Source: Anadara kagoshimensis
Lineage: Eukaryota; Mollusca; Bivalvia; Arcoida; Arcidae
Reading direction: 5' to 3'
Length of the DNA: 64,000 nt
Assembly: GCA_021292105.1 (NCBI GenBank)
Contig: CM037857.1
Span: forward strand, 41,888,916-41,952,915
Position numbers and translations under genes: made by a program. The notes below the pieces were generated by a model that saw only the letters and a program-made list of their open reading frames with translations, ran no database searches and had not been told where the DNA came from. This document shows, piece by piece, positions 12,919-23,048 of the stretch; position 1 is the stretch's first letter, and every line of letters begins with the position of its first letter.

Positions 12919-15244
12919 CTAGTACACAACCTGATACACATCCCTCATATATACTAGTACACAACCTGATACACAACCCTCATATATACTAGTACACAAC
13001 CTGATACACATCCCTCATATATACTAGTACACAACCTGATACACATCCCTCATATATACTAGTACACAACCTGATACACATCCCTCATATATACTAGTAC
13101 ACAACCTGATACACATCCCTCATATATACTAGTACACAACCTGATACACAACCCTCATATATACTAGTACACAACCTGATACACATCCCTCATATATACT
13201 AGTACACAACCTGATACACAACCCTCATATATACTAGTACACAACCTGATACACAACCCTCATATATACTAGTACACAACCTGATACACAACCCTCATAT
13301 ATACTAGTACACAACCTGATACACAACCCTCATATATACTAGTACACAACCTGATACACATCCCTCATATATACTAGTACACAACCTGATACACACCCTC
13401 ATATACTAGTACACAACCTGATACACAACCCTCATATATACTAGTACACAACCTGATACACAACCCTCATATATACTAGTACACAACCTGATACACATCC
13501 CTCATATATACTAGTACACAACCCTCATATATACTAGTACACAACCTGATACACAACCCTCATATATACTAGTACACAACCTGATACACAACCCTCATAT
13601 ATACTAGTACACAACCTGATACAAACCCTCATATATACTAGTACACAACCTGATACACACCCTCATATATACTAGTACACAACCTGATACACAACCCTCA
13701 TATATACTAGTACACAACCTGATACACAACCCTCATATATACTAGTACACAACCTGATACACAACCCTCATATATACTAGTACACAACCTGATACACAAC
13801 CCTCATATATACTAGTACACAACCTGATACACAACCCTCATATATACTAGTACACAACCTGATACACACCCTCATATATACTAGTACACAACCTGATACA
13901 CATCCCTCATAATACTAGTACACAACCCTCATATATACTAGTACACATCCCTCATATATGCTAGTACACAACCTGATACACATCCCTCATGTATACTAGT
14001 ACACAACCATACACCTCATATACACTAGTACACAACCTGATACACAACCCTCATATATTAGTAAACAACCTGATACACATCCCTCATATATACTAGTACA
14101 CAACCTGATACACATCCCTCAAATACTAGTACACAACCTGATACACAACCTCATATATACTAGTACACAACCTGATACACAACCCTCATATATACTAGTA
14201 CAACCTGATACACAACCCTCATATATACTAGTACACAACCTGATACACACCCTCATATATACTAGTACACAACCTGATACACAACCTCATATATACTAGT
14301 ACACAACCTGATACACACCCTCATATATACTAGTAACAACCTGATACAACCCTCATATATACTAGTACACAACCTGATACACAACCCTCATATATACTAG
14401 TACACAACCTGATACACATCCCTCATATATACTAGTACACAACCTGATACACACCCTCATATATACTAGTACACAACCTGATACACAACCCTCATATATA
14501 CTAGTACACAACCTGATACACAACCCTCATATATACTAGTACACAACCTGATACACACCCTCATATATACTAGTACACAACCTGATACACATCCCTCATA
14601 TATACTAGTACACAACCTGATACACAACCCTCATATATACTAGTACACAACCTGATACACATCCCTCATATATACTAGTACACAACCTGATACACAACCC
14701 TCATATATACTAGTACACAACCTGATACACAACCCTCATATATACTAGTACACAACCTGATACACACCCTCATATATACTAGTACACAACCTGATACACA
14801 ACCCTCATATATACTAGTACACAACCTGATACACAACCCTCATATATACTAGTACACAACCTGATACACATCCCTCATATATACTAGTACACAACCTGAT
14901 ACACAACCCTCATATATACTAGTACACAACTGATACACATCCCTCATATATACTAGTACACAACCTGATACACATCCCTCATATATACTAGTACACAACC
15001 TGATACACAACCCTCATATATACTAGTACACAACCTGATACACATCCTGGTATTGAGCTTTGATCTCAAATTAATTTTGCTGTTATACTCAACCTAAGAT
15101 TGAACTTATAAAATTTGCAGTAATTTACAACAGTGGTTTGAACTTACATAAAGTGTACCTAAGATCATACTATGATTTCCTTTAAAGTTTATAAACTGGT
15201 ATTGACCTTTCACTTAGTGAATATCATTTTTTGTCAATTTTTAG

Positions 15245-15374
15245 ATTTCAACTCTTAGCTACTGGAGATGGAGAAGGATATATTAGTATATATCGACTTA
15301 GTGATGACTTAAAAACATCAACTTCTAAAGAGACAGATGTCTTAAATGGACTTGTAAACATATCTACAGATTAA
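15245..15374 (+). CDS. DYNC2I2: DYNC2I2/WDR34 terminal coding exon with stop codon
   Basis: Last coding exon of the WD40 gene. A T-rich tract ends in TTTTTAG at 15244. Its first base completes the Gln codon left by the previous exon, giving NPSQFQLLATGDGEGY across the junction. The peptide finishes the last propeller blade (LLATGDGEGYISIYRLSDDL) and ends in a short acidic tail, ETDVLNGLVN, before TAA at 15372-15374. Mammalian WDR34 has a similar blade and a similar short acidic tail, so the C-terminus looks complete. The stop codon lies inside the first copy of a 28-bp tandem repeat, so the last residues (STD) derive from repeat sequence. I found no convincing AATAAA within the next 900 bases; the first are at about 16332 and 16361. 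Confidence 0.85.
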
Positions 15375-15474
15375 TGAACACATGACCATATGTACAGTTT
15401 AGTGGAGAATGACCATATGTACATATTAGTGGACGAATGACCATATTTACAGATTAGTGGAGAAATGACCATAT
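15364..15474 (+). repeat. 28-bp tandem repeat spanning the DYNC2I2 stop codon
   Basis: Four copies of a 27-28-bp unit lie at 15364, 15392, 15419 and 15447. Each contains TTAGTGGAG or a variant and ends in ATGACCATAT. The first copy includes the final codons and the TAA stop; the consensus would give TAG in the same frame. The rest forms the start of the 3' untranslated region. Confidence 0.85.
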
Positions 15475-15792
15475 ACATGTATATGTTCGCATATATATGG
15501 ATTTACTGATAAGTGTACATGTAAATATTATGTTTTCATGAACTATTATGATACAAGTTGTGATATGATTTGAATTATTTATAAATTTTGTTTTCTGTAA
15601 ATGAACAACACTGTAGATACAACAGCGTTTATATTGCATAAATCTAACAGTTTCTCTAAGAGCAATAATACTGCTGCAGTTGTTTTTCCGTCCAAAATTA
15701 TTTTTTGTATTTTATAATATAAATATTTAATTAAATATAATTAATAGAATTGCTTTTATTTGTCAGACTTTGATGTTTATTATAGCAATACA

Positions 15793-15869
<77 letters not shown>

Positions 15870-16069
15870 CTCAGTCAGTAGTCCATATACTCATTCCACT
15901 CTGGATGCAATTCACTGATGTTCACCACCGCTGTAAACACCTTGTTGTAAATTCCCAATATAAAAGTACATATACTAGGAACCCACAACAAGTACTATAA
16001 AAACACTGAATTCCCTGACATTTTGGTGACAGTATTTAAGCTTCAGCTTGTGTTTTGTTTACAATGACT
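15475..16069. other. DYNC2I2 3' flank with CT/GT microsatellite
   Basis: Probable 3' untranslated region and intergenic DNA. It is AT-rich, with a long CT run at 15793-15859 passing into a GT run at 15859-15869. No second gene is visible. The open frame at 15770-16000 is created by the CT run. Confidence 0.6.
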
Positions 16070-16295
16070 GACGGCATGTCATTCTGATAAAATTGTATTC
16101 GAGCAAAAGAAGTTGAATTTACACCTTCGAGATTTATTTATTGTTCGAGCGAGCGGGGGTATTCGAGCTATCGTAGTTCGAGCGATTGAGGTTATTTACA
16201 TATAATTTAATAGGGATTTTGACGGGACCCGCAGATGACTTCGAGTTATCCGGGCTATTCAAGGCATCAATGTTCAAGCTATCGAATTTCTACTG
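16070..16295. mobile_element. Pogo/Tigger-like transposon terminus
   Basis: Sequence rich in TTCGAG and CGAGCGA words, ending in ATCGAATTTCTACTG followed by TA (16296-16297). Read from the other strand, it starts CAGTAGAAATTCGATAG. This resembles the CAGTAGAATCT-type ends of pogo/Tigger elements, which use TA targets. I could not find a clear opposite end, so this is a fragment and the left boundary is approximate. Confidence 0.45.
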
Positions 16296-16297
16296 TA

Positions 16298-16962
16298 TTC
16301 ACTTTGTCACAGTGTAAGGTATTGTTAAGGTAATAAATTTTGAATGTTTAATTTTTTGGCAATAAATATTTTGGCGATTTTAATACTACCGCCAAAATGC
16401 ACCAAAATTTACACGCCGCAAAAATAACCCCTATATACAGTACTTGTTATGGGTTATTTTTTTCAATTAGATAATGAGAATGCAACATGTACTAGGAACT
16501 GTGTATAAATTTGTATAAATTTACAAAATGACAACAATGTGAGATTTGTATAAACACAGTAAAACCTTATTAAATTGTAAAATTCCTCAAATACTTTGTC
16601 ACCTTGAATATTGCCATTATTTTAGGTCACCTGTTTCACTATCATTCTTTCACCAAGATTTTTCATAACTTAATTTTAGCTTATTTTGACAAGATTCTTT
16701 TATGGTACTACAAAAAAAACTTCATGACAAAACTAGAACATACACGTATATGTCATAAACTTAATTCGTTTTCTTCATAATTACACCTTTAGTTGCTCAA
16801 CAACCTGAAAAATTAAATAAAAATTCTTTGTCAAATTTGCTTATAAAAATTTTAAGCTTTGACCAGGACTATAGCCTCATGATGTCTCAAATGTTTAAGG
16901 ATACTGTTTTGTCTGTTGTCCATTGTGCAACTTTTAACTTTCACACATTTTCAACATTTCTT
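16298..16962. other. Intergenic, no gene seen
   Basis: AT-rich sequence with no recognisable coding or RNA feature. It includes AATAAA at 16332-16337 and 16361-16366; either could serve as a distal poly(A) signal for DYNC2I2, but nothing else supports this. Confidence 0.5.
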
Positions 16963-17210
16963 CCAGAACCAGCATTTCTTAAGTAAGATTTTCCTTAACT
17001 TAAATATTGTAAATTTGAATTCCTAACAATTTTGCCAATTATTAAGATATTTAGGAAATTAAGGTGTCATTTTAAAGATTACATCAAGCTTATGACATTT
17101 GCACTTAGTTTTGACAGAAATGTTATTTAGTAGTTTCAAAAAAAGTTGATAAAATTTGCTAAATTTAAGTTAAGGAAAATCTTTCGTTAAGAAATGATTA
17201 TGGAACCAGG
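16963..17210. mobile_element. Inverted-repeat (foldback/MITE-like) element
   Basis: Two arms of about 45 bases lie in inverted orientation. The left arm, from about 16963, reads CCAGAACCAGCATTTCTTAA and then AGATTTTCCTTAACTTAAAT. The right arm, about 17161-17210, reads AAATTTAAGTTAAGGAAAAT and ends in ATTATGGAACCAGG. The match is imperfect, as in an old element. A partial relative of the right arm is at 23640-23695. No coding capacity. Confidence 0.55.
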
Positions 17211-17421
17211 ACTGGTGGGCCTATGATATTGGTATTTAAAAGGAATTTTTAATTGGTGGAAGCCTTTTCAAAGTTGCAAAATTGGCTTGATCTTGACTGA
17301 AAGTCAAGGTCACAGTGACCTTTAAGAATAAAATTGTCTTGAACTAAAATAGCCTAGAAGCTTGGAACTTCATCTACAGTATCAGTACAGAGACAACAAC
17401 AAAGTTAGTACAGTTACTAGG
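17211..17421. repeat. Dispersed repeat carrying a perfect ERE-type palindrome
   Basis: Contains CTTGACTGAAAGTCAAGG and AGGTCACAGTGACCT (17307-17321), then AATAGCCTAGAAGCTTGGAAC. The last phrase recurs several times in the block at 21950-22800, so this is one copy of the same dispersed family. Confidence 0.6.
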
Positions 17422-17539
17422 CCTTGATATCATAGTAATGAAAAGGTAAAATGAAATGCATATTATCATCAAACATGCAGAGGGCTAAACCTGCAACCCA
17501 AAACAATGTTAAACAAGCAAATTCAGTGAATTAGGATTC

Positions 17540-17745
17540 CCCGCCAGCAGGTTTTTTTGTGATTTGCAGCTCTGTTTAAAGAGCCATAACTCCCAGGAAA
17601 ATGAAGAAACCAACTTGAGTTAACGATTTGCACATCTCCTATCAATGTAGATGCTTTTGACCAAGTTTCGTTAAATAGTGCTTCAAAGTTTTGGAGAAAC
17701 TGCAGAGACAAGAATTTCAGATGGACAAAAGGAGGGAAGGACGGA
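17540..17745. repeat. Dispersed molluscan-type repeat (copy 1)
   Basis: The text around AGCCATAACTCCCAGGAAAA, CAAGTTTCGTTAAATAGTGC and AGTTTTGGAGAA, then GGACAAAAGGAGGGAAGGACGG, is paralleled at 21150-21310 and at the 3' part of the element ending at 27957. The minus-strand open frame over it (17523-17789) has no domain and is treated as spurious. Confidence 0.55.
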
Positions 17746-19164
17746 AACTCAAATTTAATATCCCTGCTTTTCGAAGAAGAACTAGGCAAGACAAGATGGA
17801 TTTCTATATCAGTTGAACAATAGTTATATTTATAGTAATGGCTGCCATATTAATTTACTTTTTCAGTTCTTACTACAGATTTCATCTATCAAGGATATCA
17901 TCATCAATGACAGTATAGAAAGGCTACATTTTTACTTTCAGTTCTATAGTATGCTTTGCTGAAGTGAAACTGGCACTGTTAAAGTTAGTTTATAGACTAC
18001 CAATGTCAATGTTTTACTCTTAGCTGTTCCCCTTGATGCTACTATTTGAAATCCAAGGTTTGTGTAAGAAACAGTACATTTACATTGCCATCCATTAATA
18101 ACTTTACAAATTTATAATCCCCATAGGTTTACAGTTGATAATCATCATAGGAAATTTTGTTCATAGAATTAGATATTGAAGTTTTTCCTGTATTTGAAAG
18201 TGATATCTTAAAATAATGTTCTAAATATATGAAATAAAGTTTTTTTTTCTGAATACATGTATCATTTTCTTGGAATTGTCTGAAATTTCTAAGAAAAATA
18301 AAAAAAAATTGGGGAAAAAATTTTTTCAAGATAAAAAGATTTTCAGTCTGTAATGATATGACCAGTTTTAATTGTTTATAATATTTATGGATGGCTGTGT
18401 AAGTGCTGGATCTGACATTGAAATCCTCAACAACGATTTTATCATTTGATTCATATGAGAAAATATTGCCTGGGAATTTATGAAGCTGATTGAATATTTC
18501 ACCTATATCGAGACATCACAAGCTACAGATGAAGTTCCAAAATTGTTTACTTTGCATTACATTTATGGCAGTGACACAGAATATCAAGTTTTAATATTTA
18601 ATCTAAATAAAGAATTAATTTTTCATATAAAACAAAAGAAATGGTAATACTAAAATGGAAAGACAACTTGTACATACAAATATTTGATAAAGTTGAGTCA
18701 TAAAAATGATTGCATGTCATTTAGTATTGTAGATTACTTTAATTCACAAGTATCACATTTCATGTGCAGACAATTAAGCATCATTTCGCTAATATGTAAA
18801 TTCGCATTTTAATATTAAAATTCTGGATTGATAGGTATTTACACATCTCCTTTTCTAAGTATTCTTGTCATGTAACATATATATAACATTCACAGTCATA
18901 GTCTTTTGCTGGCAAGTTTTAAATTTGACTTTTTGATTTTTCCTGATTTTGGGAAAAATCACATGATATATGAATTTGCAACTGAGGGTCCTCGCGAAAT
19001 TACGCGTTTATAAATATCTCCCCATAATAAAAGTAGTCTACAGTACTACATACATAAAAGGCTGTTGAAAGTTCAACGCTAAACAAATGAATATAGTACC
19101 AAATCGGCAGCTTATTTTAGGTCCGTGTTTGCTATAACTTAGCTCTACACAGCTTATCTATATA
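17746..19164. other. Intergenic, no gene seen
   Basis: AT-rich DNA without recognisable coding, RNA or repeat structure, apart from short homopolymers near 18240-18320. A 66-residue minus-strand open frame at 18129-18329 is low-complexity and not supported as a gene. Confidence 0.5.
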
Positions 19165-19343
19165 CAGTCAAACCTGTTTATAAAGGCCACTCAAGGGAAC
19201 CAGTAAAAGTGACCTTTATGGGTAGGAGGTCTTTATATACAGATCAAAATAATATGAATAAAGAACAATTGAGATACAATTTTACTGGCCTCTATAAGCA
19301 GGTGGCTTTTATATAGAGGTGGCCTTTAAGGCCAGTTGGACTG
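19165..19343. mobile_element. MITE with TA target duplication
   Basis: A 179-bp element flanked by TA (19163-19164 and 19344-19345). Ends are inverted: CAGTCAAACCTG...TAAAGGCCAC at the left, and GTGGCCTTTAAGGCCAGTTG ending in GACTG at the right. The interior holds further GGTGGCCTTTA-like words and no coding sequence. The TA target and CAGT start suggest a Tc1/mariner/pogo-derived MITE. Confidence 0.7.
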
Positions 19344-19543
19344 TATTGGCAGCCGAGCTGTGACTCCTTTTCATTATCTCGGTGTTCAATTCTCAACAGG
19401 TCTGTATTGTGTATAGTAACTTGTTATTTGGGTGATTCTATACTATATTTAAATTTTGAGTGATATTACTCCATTAAAACCTGAGGGTAAAAAGATTTAC
19501 AGGAAATATTTTGCTAAGTCCATTTTTTACCATTCAATCTTCT

Positions 19544-19935
19544 CAGGGGTCCTACCAATTTTGGGGTCCAAAAATATAGGAAAAATAGGAATATTGGGTC
19601 AAGATTATAGGAGTTTTCATTAAAATTATAGGAATATTTTTAAATAGTTTACACATAAAATACACATTTATGGTCTCCTTTTCTCCCCTTCAGCTATTCC
19701 TTTCCTTCTTTTACTAATAAACATAAACTGCAATATATCCTTCCTGCTTTAGAAATACAAAATGTTAATCTTGCTTCAGATATGTACTAAATGCGGGAAA
19801 ATATCCCATTCTAAATCCCTGAAGCTACCAGTAACAAAAATATAGGATAATATAGGAAATACAGGTTTTCAAATTATACAGGAAAATATAAGAAAGGGTC
19901 AAAATTATAAGAAATATAGGAATGGTAGTACCCCT
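19544..19935. mobile_element. hAT-like MITE with AGGGGTCCTACCA ends
   Basis: About 391 bp with inverted ends: CAGGGGTCCTACCA at the left and TGGTAGTACCCCT at the right, with one mismatch in 13. It is flanked by ATCTTCT on both sides, a 7-8-bp near-perfect target duplication typical of hAT. The inner flanks contain many ATATAGGAA words. No transposase. Confidence 0.65.
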
Positions 19936-20020
19936 ATCTTCTTTATTCTTTAGGAAACAAATGTTTTATCTTGCAAAGACATATTCTTTGGAATTACATC
20001 AATATTAATATAAAAATTTC

Positions 20021-20277
20021 TCAAAACTGAGTGCTAGTAAAATTGTTATTTTTCTTCTGGCAAATAGCTTGGTTCTTTGCACCACAAAAACGATCATTCC
20101 ATGCGAAATTCATGTCTTCCCGCAATTCAAGACAATGTTCTTTTCCAGCGTGATTGTTTGGTTCCTGAACCCTGGAATTTTTAAACCAATCACTGTAGGT
20201 TACAATATCCCCTGTGGTATTCCAGATCCATTCCCCTTCAGTAAGTATATCTGTCCCATCCAACCAAATTCCATTAC
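20021..20277 (-). CDS. C-type lectin domain protein A, terminal exon
   Basis: Last exon of a C-type lectin-like gene. On the minus strand, a TTTTTTCAG acceptor precedes 20277, and the phase-1 codon is completed to Gly. The peptide reads GNGIWLDGTDILTEGEWIWN, then a loop with EPN, then HCLEL, then WNDRFCGAKNQAICQ, and ends NNNFTSTQF before the stop. This is the second half of the CTLD fold: the WIGL-like strand, the long-loop EPN motif, the WND motif, and three of the conserved cysteines. In the family, EPN plus WND supports calcium-dependent binding of mannose-type sugars; that specificity is inferred here. The partner exon is at 20745-20850. The N-terminal part of the domain and the signal peptide were not found with confidence. 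Confidence 0.88.
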
Positions 20278-20380
20278 CTGAAAAAACATTTACATATTAA
20301 ATTTTCATAAAAGCGAATGATTGTCCAAAGTCTGGAGTTTCACAATCAGTGTTTTCACTACATATATTTATACTTTTTTG

Positions 20381-20419
<39 letters not shown>

Positions 20420-20423
20420 TTTC
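20381..20423. repeat. (TTTA)n microsatellite
   Basis: About ten uninterrupted TTTA units inside the intron of lectin gene A. Confidence 0.9.
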
Positions 20424-20744
20424 AGAAACCTAAGTACAACTGTTTTACATTCTTCAAGTACATGCATTTTAAAATAAACCAAGGGATGCTGAATTTATAG
20501 TATATTATCAAATCAATGTTGGGATCACATATTTATGTAAAAGTCCTCTTTCTGGATTTGCATGAATATTTAATTGATTTAGATTAATTCTTTAAAGCTG
20601 TCCTAGTAAAAAAAAATAAAGCATTTCATTGGTGAACTTTGTTTGTAATAAATGACCGACTTTATAGAGGAATTTAATTTACACAGTTATACACACCATC
20701 CAGTTAATTACTAGTACTAGCAGTTAAAGTAATGTCCAACTTGC

Positions 20745-20850
20745 CTTTGGTTCCATAACGGAAATTGGCTGCTGACAGTGTTTGAAGAAACTTGATGTCT
20801 TCTGACGTGTATACTATAGCCAAATGTGAACCAATATCGCTGCAAAACTC
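20745..20850 (-). CDS. C-type lectin domain protein A, preceding CTLD exon
   Basis: A 106-bp exon. On the minus strand, CTTCTTACAG precedes GAGTTTTGC (Glu-Phe-Cys), in phase 0. It encodes EFCSDIGSHLAIVYTSEDIK and FLQTLSAANFRYGTK, the conserved CTLD helix-2 region that begins CxxxGSHLAxV. It ends in phase 1 before GCAAGT, a non-canonical GC donor in an otherwise strong donor context (AAG|GCAAGT). The joined codon is GGT (Gly), matching the exon at 20277. The 467-bp intron between the exons carries a long TTTA microsatellite. This exon is a clear paralogue of 29054-29150. Confidence 0.87.
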
Positions 20851-20853
20851 CTG

Positions 20854-21149
20854 TAAGAAGAAAAACAGGAACACAATTTATTTAAGGAACTCCGGATGTA
20901 ATAAAAAAAAAATAAACATTAAGTGGGATGGATCAGACCCTTGAAATCTGCTTTTACCATAATACACCACTATTTTGTCATTAAATTCAGTGTTGGTACA
21001 AAGTCGGGAGTTCAAATTTATATTCACTGGTTCCTAAGTATGGTGTCAAAACATAAATTTATGAATAATTGAATTTTGATTGAAGAGCTGCCCAGACTGA
21101 TGTTTTAGAGGGATCATTTAAAAAAGATTATGGAAAATTAGTGAACCAT
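20854..21149. other. Probable intron of lectin gene A, nothing recognised
   Basis: AT-rich sequence upstream, in gene sense, of the lectin exon. I looked for the missing first CTLD exon (Cys...Trp...SCY) on the minus strand here and did not recognise it. Confidence 0.4.
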
Positions 21150-21310
21150 AACCACCAAACTTTTTTTGTGGTTTTTAAAGGGCAATAACCCAGGAAAATC
21201 AGCATTTCAACTCGGATTAATGATATGGGCCTCTATGTCATTGTTGATGCTTTGCATCAAGTTTCATGAAATAGCACTGCATAGTTTTGGAGAATTGCTC
21301 CAGATGGAAC
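21150..21310. repeat. Dispersed molluscan-type repeat (copy 2)
   Basis: Shares GGCAATAACCCAGGAAAATC, CAAGTTTCATGAAATAGCAC and AGTTTTGGAGAATTGC with the repeat at 17540. It also shares the CAAGTTTCAT...AGTTTTGGAG layout with the element near 27820. Confidence 0.5.
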
Positions 21311-21599
21311 TTTTAAATTAATAATTTAAAACAGGTGGTTTATATGTGTGGTTTTATTGGTGATGTTTATCAAGTCCATCACTGTGAACTATTCAATACA
21401 GTTGTATTCCAAAGTACATTGGTTTGACCTCAAATTACAAATATGCATTTATTTAAAATGTGTAGAGCATCATTTTAAATAGAAACTTAGATTATATAAT
21501 ACCCCTAATTTGCATATTTCAAAATGACTACCAATATGCTTTAACCTACGATGTTATATATTATCCACAAGCAAGTTTTTATGGCAAGTACAAATGAAG

Positions 21600-21915
21600 A
21601 CCTAAGGGAAAAACACAAACAACATCAGTAGAAAACACAATAAAATCAAGGCGATGGAGATACAAGGGATATAATTATTAAGGAAAGGAAACAATGAAAA
21701 TGAATAAATTGCATTGACCTGGGCTCCAGGAGGAAAATGAAAGAGAGGAAGACCAAGAAAAACCTGGAGAAGAACAACAGAGAAGGAAAGAAATTATATG
21801 GGCTGGCCAAGTTGGAGAACGGCAGAGAACTATGCCTTAAATAGGATGAAGTGGAAAGATCTGTGCCTCGCTTTATGCTCCACTAGGAGCGAAGATGATA
21901 GGTAGGTAGGTAGGT
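21600..21915 (+). mobile_element. 3' end of a LINE retrotransposon with tetranucleotide tail
   Basis: Broken reading frame on the plus strand. The final part reads KRGRPRKTWRRTTEKE, then MGWPSWRTAENYALNRMKWK and DLCLALCSTRSEDDR, followed by a stop. Upstream of this is SRRWRYKGY. This is the C-terminal tail common to a group of invertebrate non-LTR retrotransposons (xGRPxxTWRRT...W...AxxRxxWxxxxxALC). In-frame stops are present, so the copy is dead. It ends in GATAGGTAGGTAGGTAGG (from about 21896), the kind of simple 3' tail such elements have. Confidence 0.75.
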
Positions 21916-21949
21916 ACAAATGTTTAGGCCATAGGTTCAAATTACAAAT

Positions 21950-22800
21950 TACACAACACAATTTCAATTTCTCCAGAACCAGTGGGCCAACAATAGTGAA
22001 ACTTAACATAGATGTCCCTTGGCTAAAAACATTCCAAGTTTTCGAAACTGGTTAACCTTGACTGACATTCAAAGTTGAAATGACCTTCAATAGTTTTAAA
22101 AATCTTCAAAAAAAATTTTGCAAGGAACCAAAAGACCTAGAAGCTTGAAACTTTATATATATACACATAAGTATAGTATGGAACATGAAGCTCAGCTGGT
22201 TAACCTTGACTTGAATCTAAGGTCACAGTGTCCTAAAGTAGTAAAACTTTAAAACATATTTTGTCTTAAAATAAAAGGCCTAGAAGCTTGAAACATTATA
22301 TATAGCACCTGGACATGAAGCTCTACCAGGTTTGTGAAGCTGGTTGACATTGACCTCAAGTAGTATCTTTAATGTAGGAACATATTTTTGTTATGAATTA
22401 AAATGCCCAGATATATGCTTCATATATAGCATCAGGGCATATAACTGAACTTTTCCAATTTTGCGGAGCTGGTTGACCTTTTACACATATTAGAGGTCAC
22501 TGTGACCTCTAGTTTCACATATATTAGAGGTCACTGTGACCTCTAGTAGTAAAACTTTAAAACATTTTCTGGTCATAAAACAAAGGGTCTATAAGCTTGA
22601 AACTTGATACATAGGACATATATAACCACATGAAACTTGATCGAATTTGACCTTGACCTATATTCACGTTTGCACTGACCTCAAGTAGTACAACCTAAAA
22701 CAGTATTTTGTCTTGATTCAGAAGGCCTAGATGCTTGAAACTGTATACATTATTTAAACTCTGCCAAGTTTTTATAGCTGGTTGACCTTGACCTCCGGTG
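21950..22800. repeat. Degenerate tandem repeat, unit about 140-155 bp, with ERE palindromes
   Basis: The phrase CCTAGAAGCTTGAAAC or a close variant recurs at about 22136, 22278, 22588 and 22728. Between copies lie GCTGGTTGACCTTGAC and GACCTCAAGTAGTA. The copies have diverged by substitutions and indels. Within it are two perfect AGGTCACTGTGACCT palindromes, at 22494-22508 and 22528-22542, and a damaged one near 22212. The copy at 17211-17421 belongs to the same family. Confidence 0.65.
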
Positions 22801-22991
22801 AGTGAACCTCTTGTAAAATGTATACATATTCAAAAGTTCAGTAAGTAAACATTAAGGTGAAATGATTGCTAAATATTCGGTATCCTTCACGGGGAATAAA
22901 AAATTGCATGGAACCAATTGGGGTTTTCTTCCTGTGGAATTGGCATGTGCTACTTTTGAATTTTTATGGAAAAAGAATACATTCAAACAAT

Positions 22992-23048
22992 TGTCATGTG
23001 CTACTTTTGAATGAAATGTGCTAATTTATTCAAAAGTAGCACATGACA
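22992..23048. repeat. Perfect hairpin, 21-bp arms, 15-base loop
   Basis: The left arm at 22992-23012 and the right arm at 23028-23048 are exact reverse complements (core GTCATGTGCTACTTTTGAAT). A third, direct copy of the core lies at 22944-22960. Confidence 0.9.

Larger units (their letters stand above)
1959..15048. repeat. 35-bp minisatellite array, about 340 units
   Basis: Tandem array of a 35-bp unit made of ACTAGTACACAACCTGAT followed by ACACAACCCTCATATAT. Two common unit types differ at one base, ACACAACCC or ACACATCCC. A recurrent 23-bp short unit lacks 12 bp between the two ACACAACC copies inside the unit, as expected from slippage. Rarer markers (CATAAATAC, ATACAAGTAC, CTGTTACACAACTC, GTACGCAAC, ATATTAGT) recur in the same order and reveal larger internal duplications. 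The array is interrupted at 9392-9963 and 12346-12918 by MITE copies. Reading frames across it (for example on the minus strand near 4293-5333 and 8000-9300) arise only from the repeat period and are not genes. Confidence 0.97.
288..15244 (+). other. 14,957-bp intron of DYNC2I2 filled by repeats
   Basis: Phase-2 GT-AG intron bounded by GTAAGT at 288 and TTTTTAG at 15244. About 88 percent is tandem repeat or transposon. In order it holds a microsatellite-rich block with copies of the exon end (346-590), a mariner relic (657-1966), the 35-bp minisatellite (1959-15048) with two embedded MITE copies, and about 200 bases of ordinary sequence before the acceptor. I saw no additional exon inside it. 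Confidence 0.8.

Noticed and set aside
18129..18329. Minus-strand 66-residue open frame rich in Phe and Lys.
   Set aside because: Low-complexity translation of A/T homopolymer runs.
20069..20281. Plus-strand open frame opposite lectin exon A (and 28416-28649 opposite exon B).
   Set aside because: Antisense shadows of the recognised C-type lectin exons.
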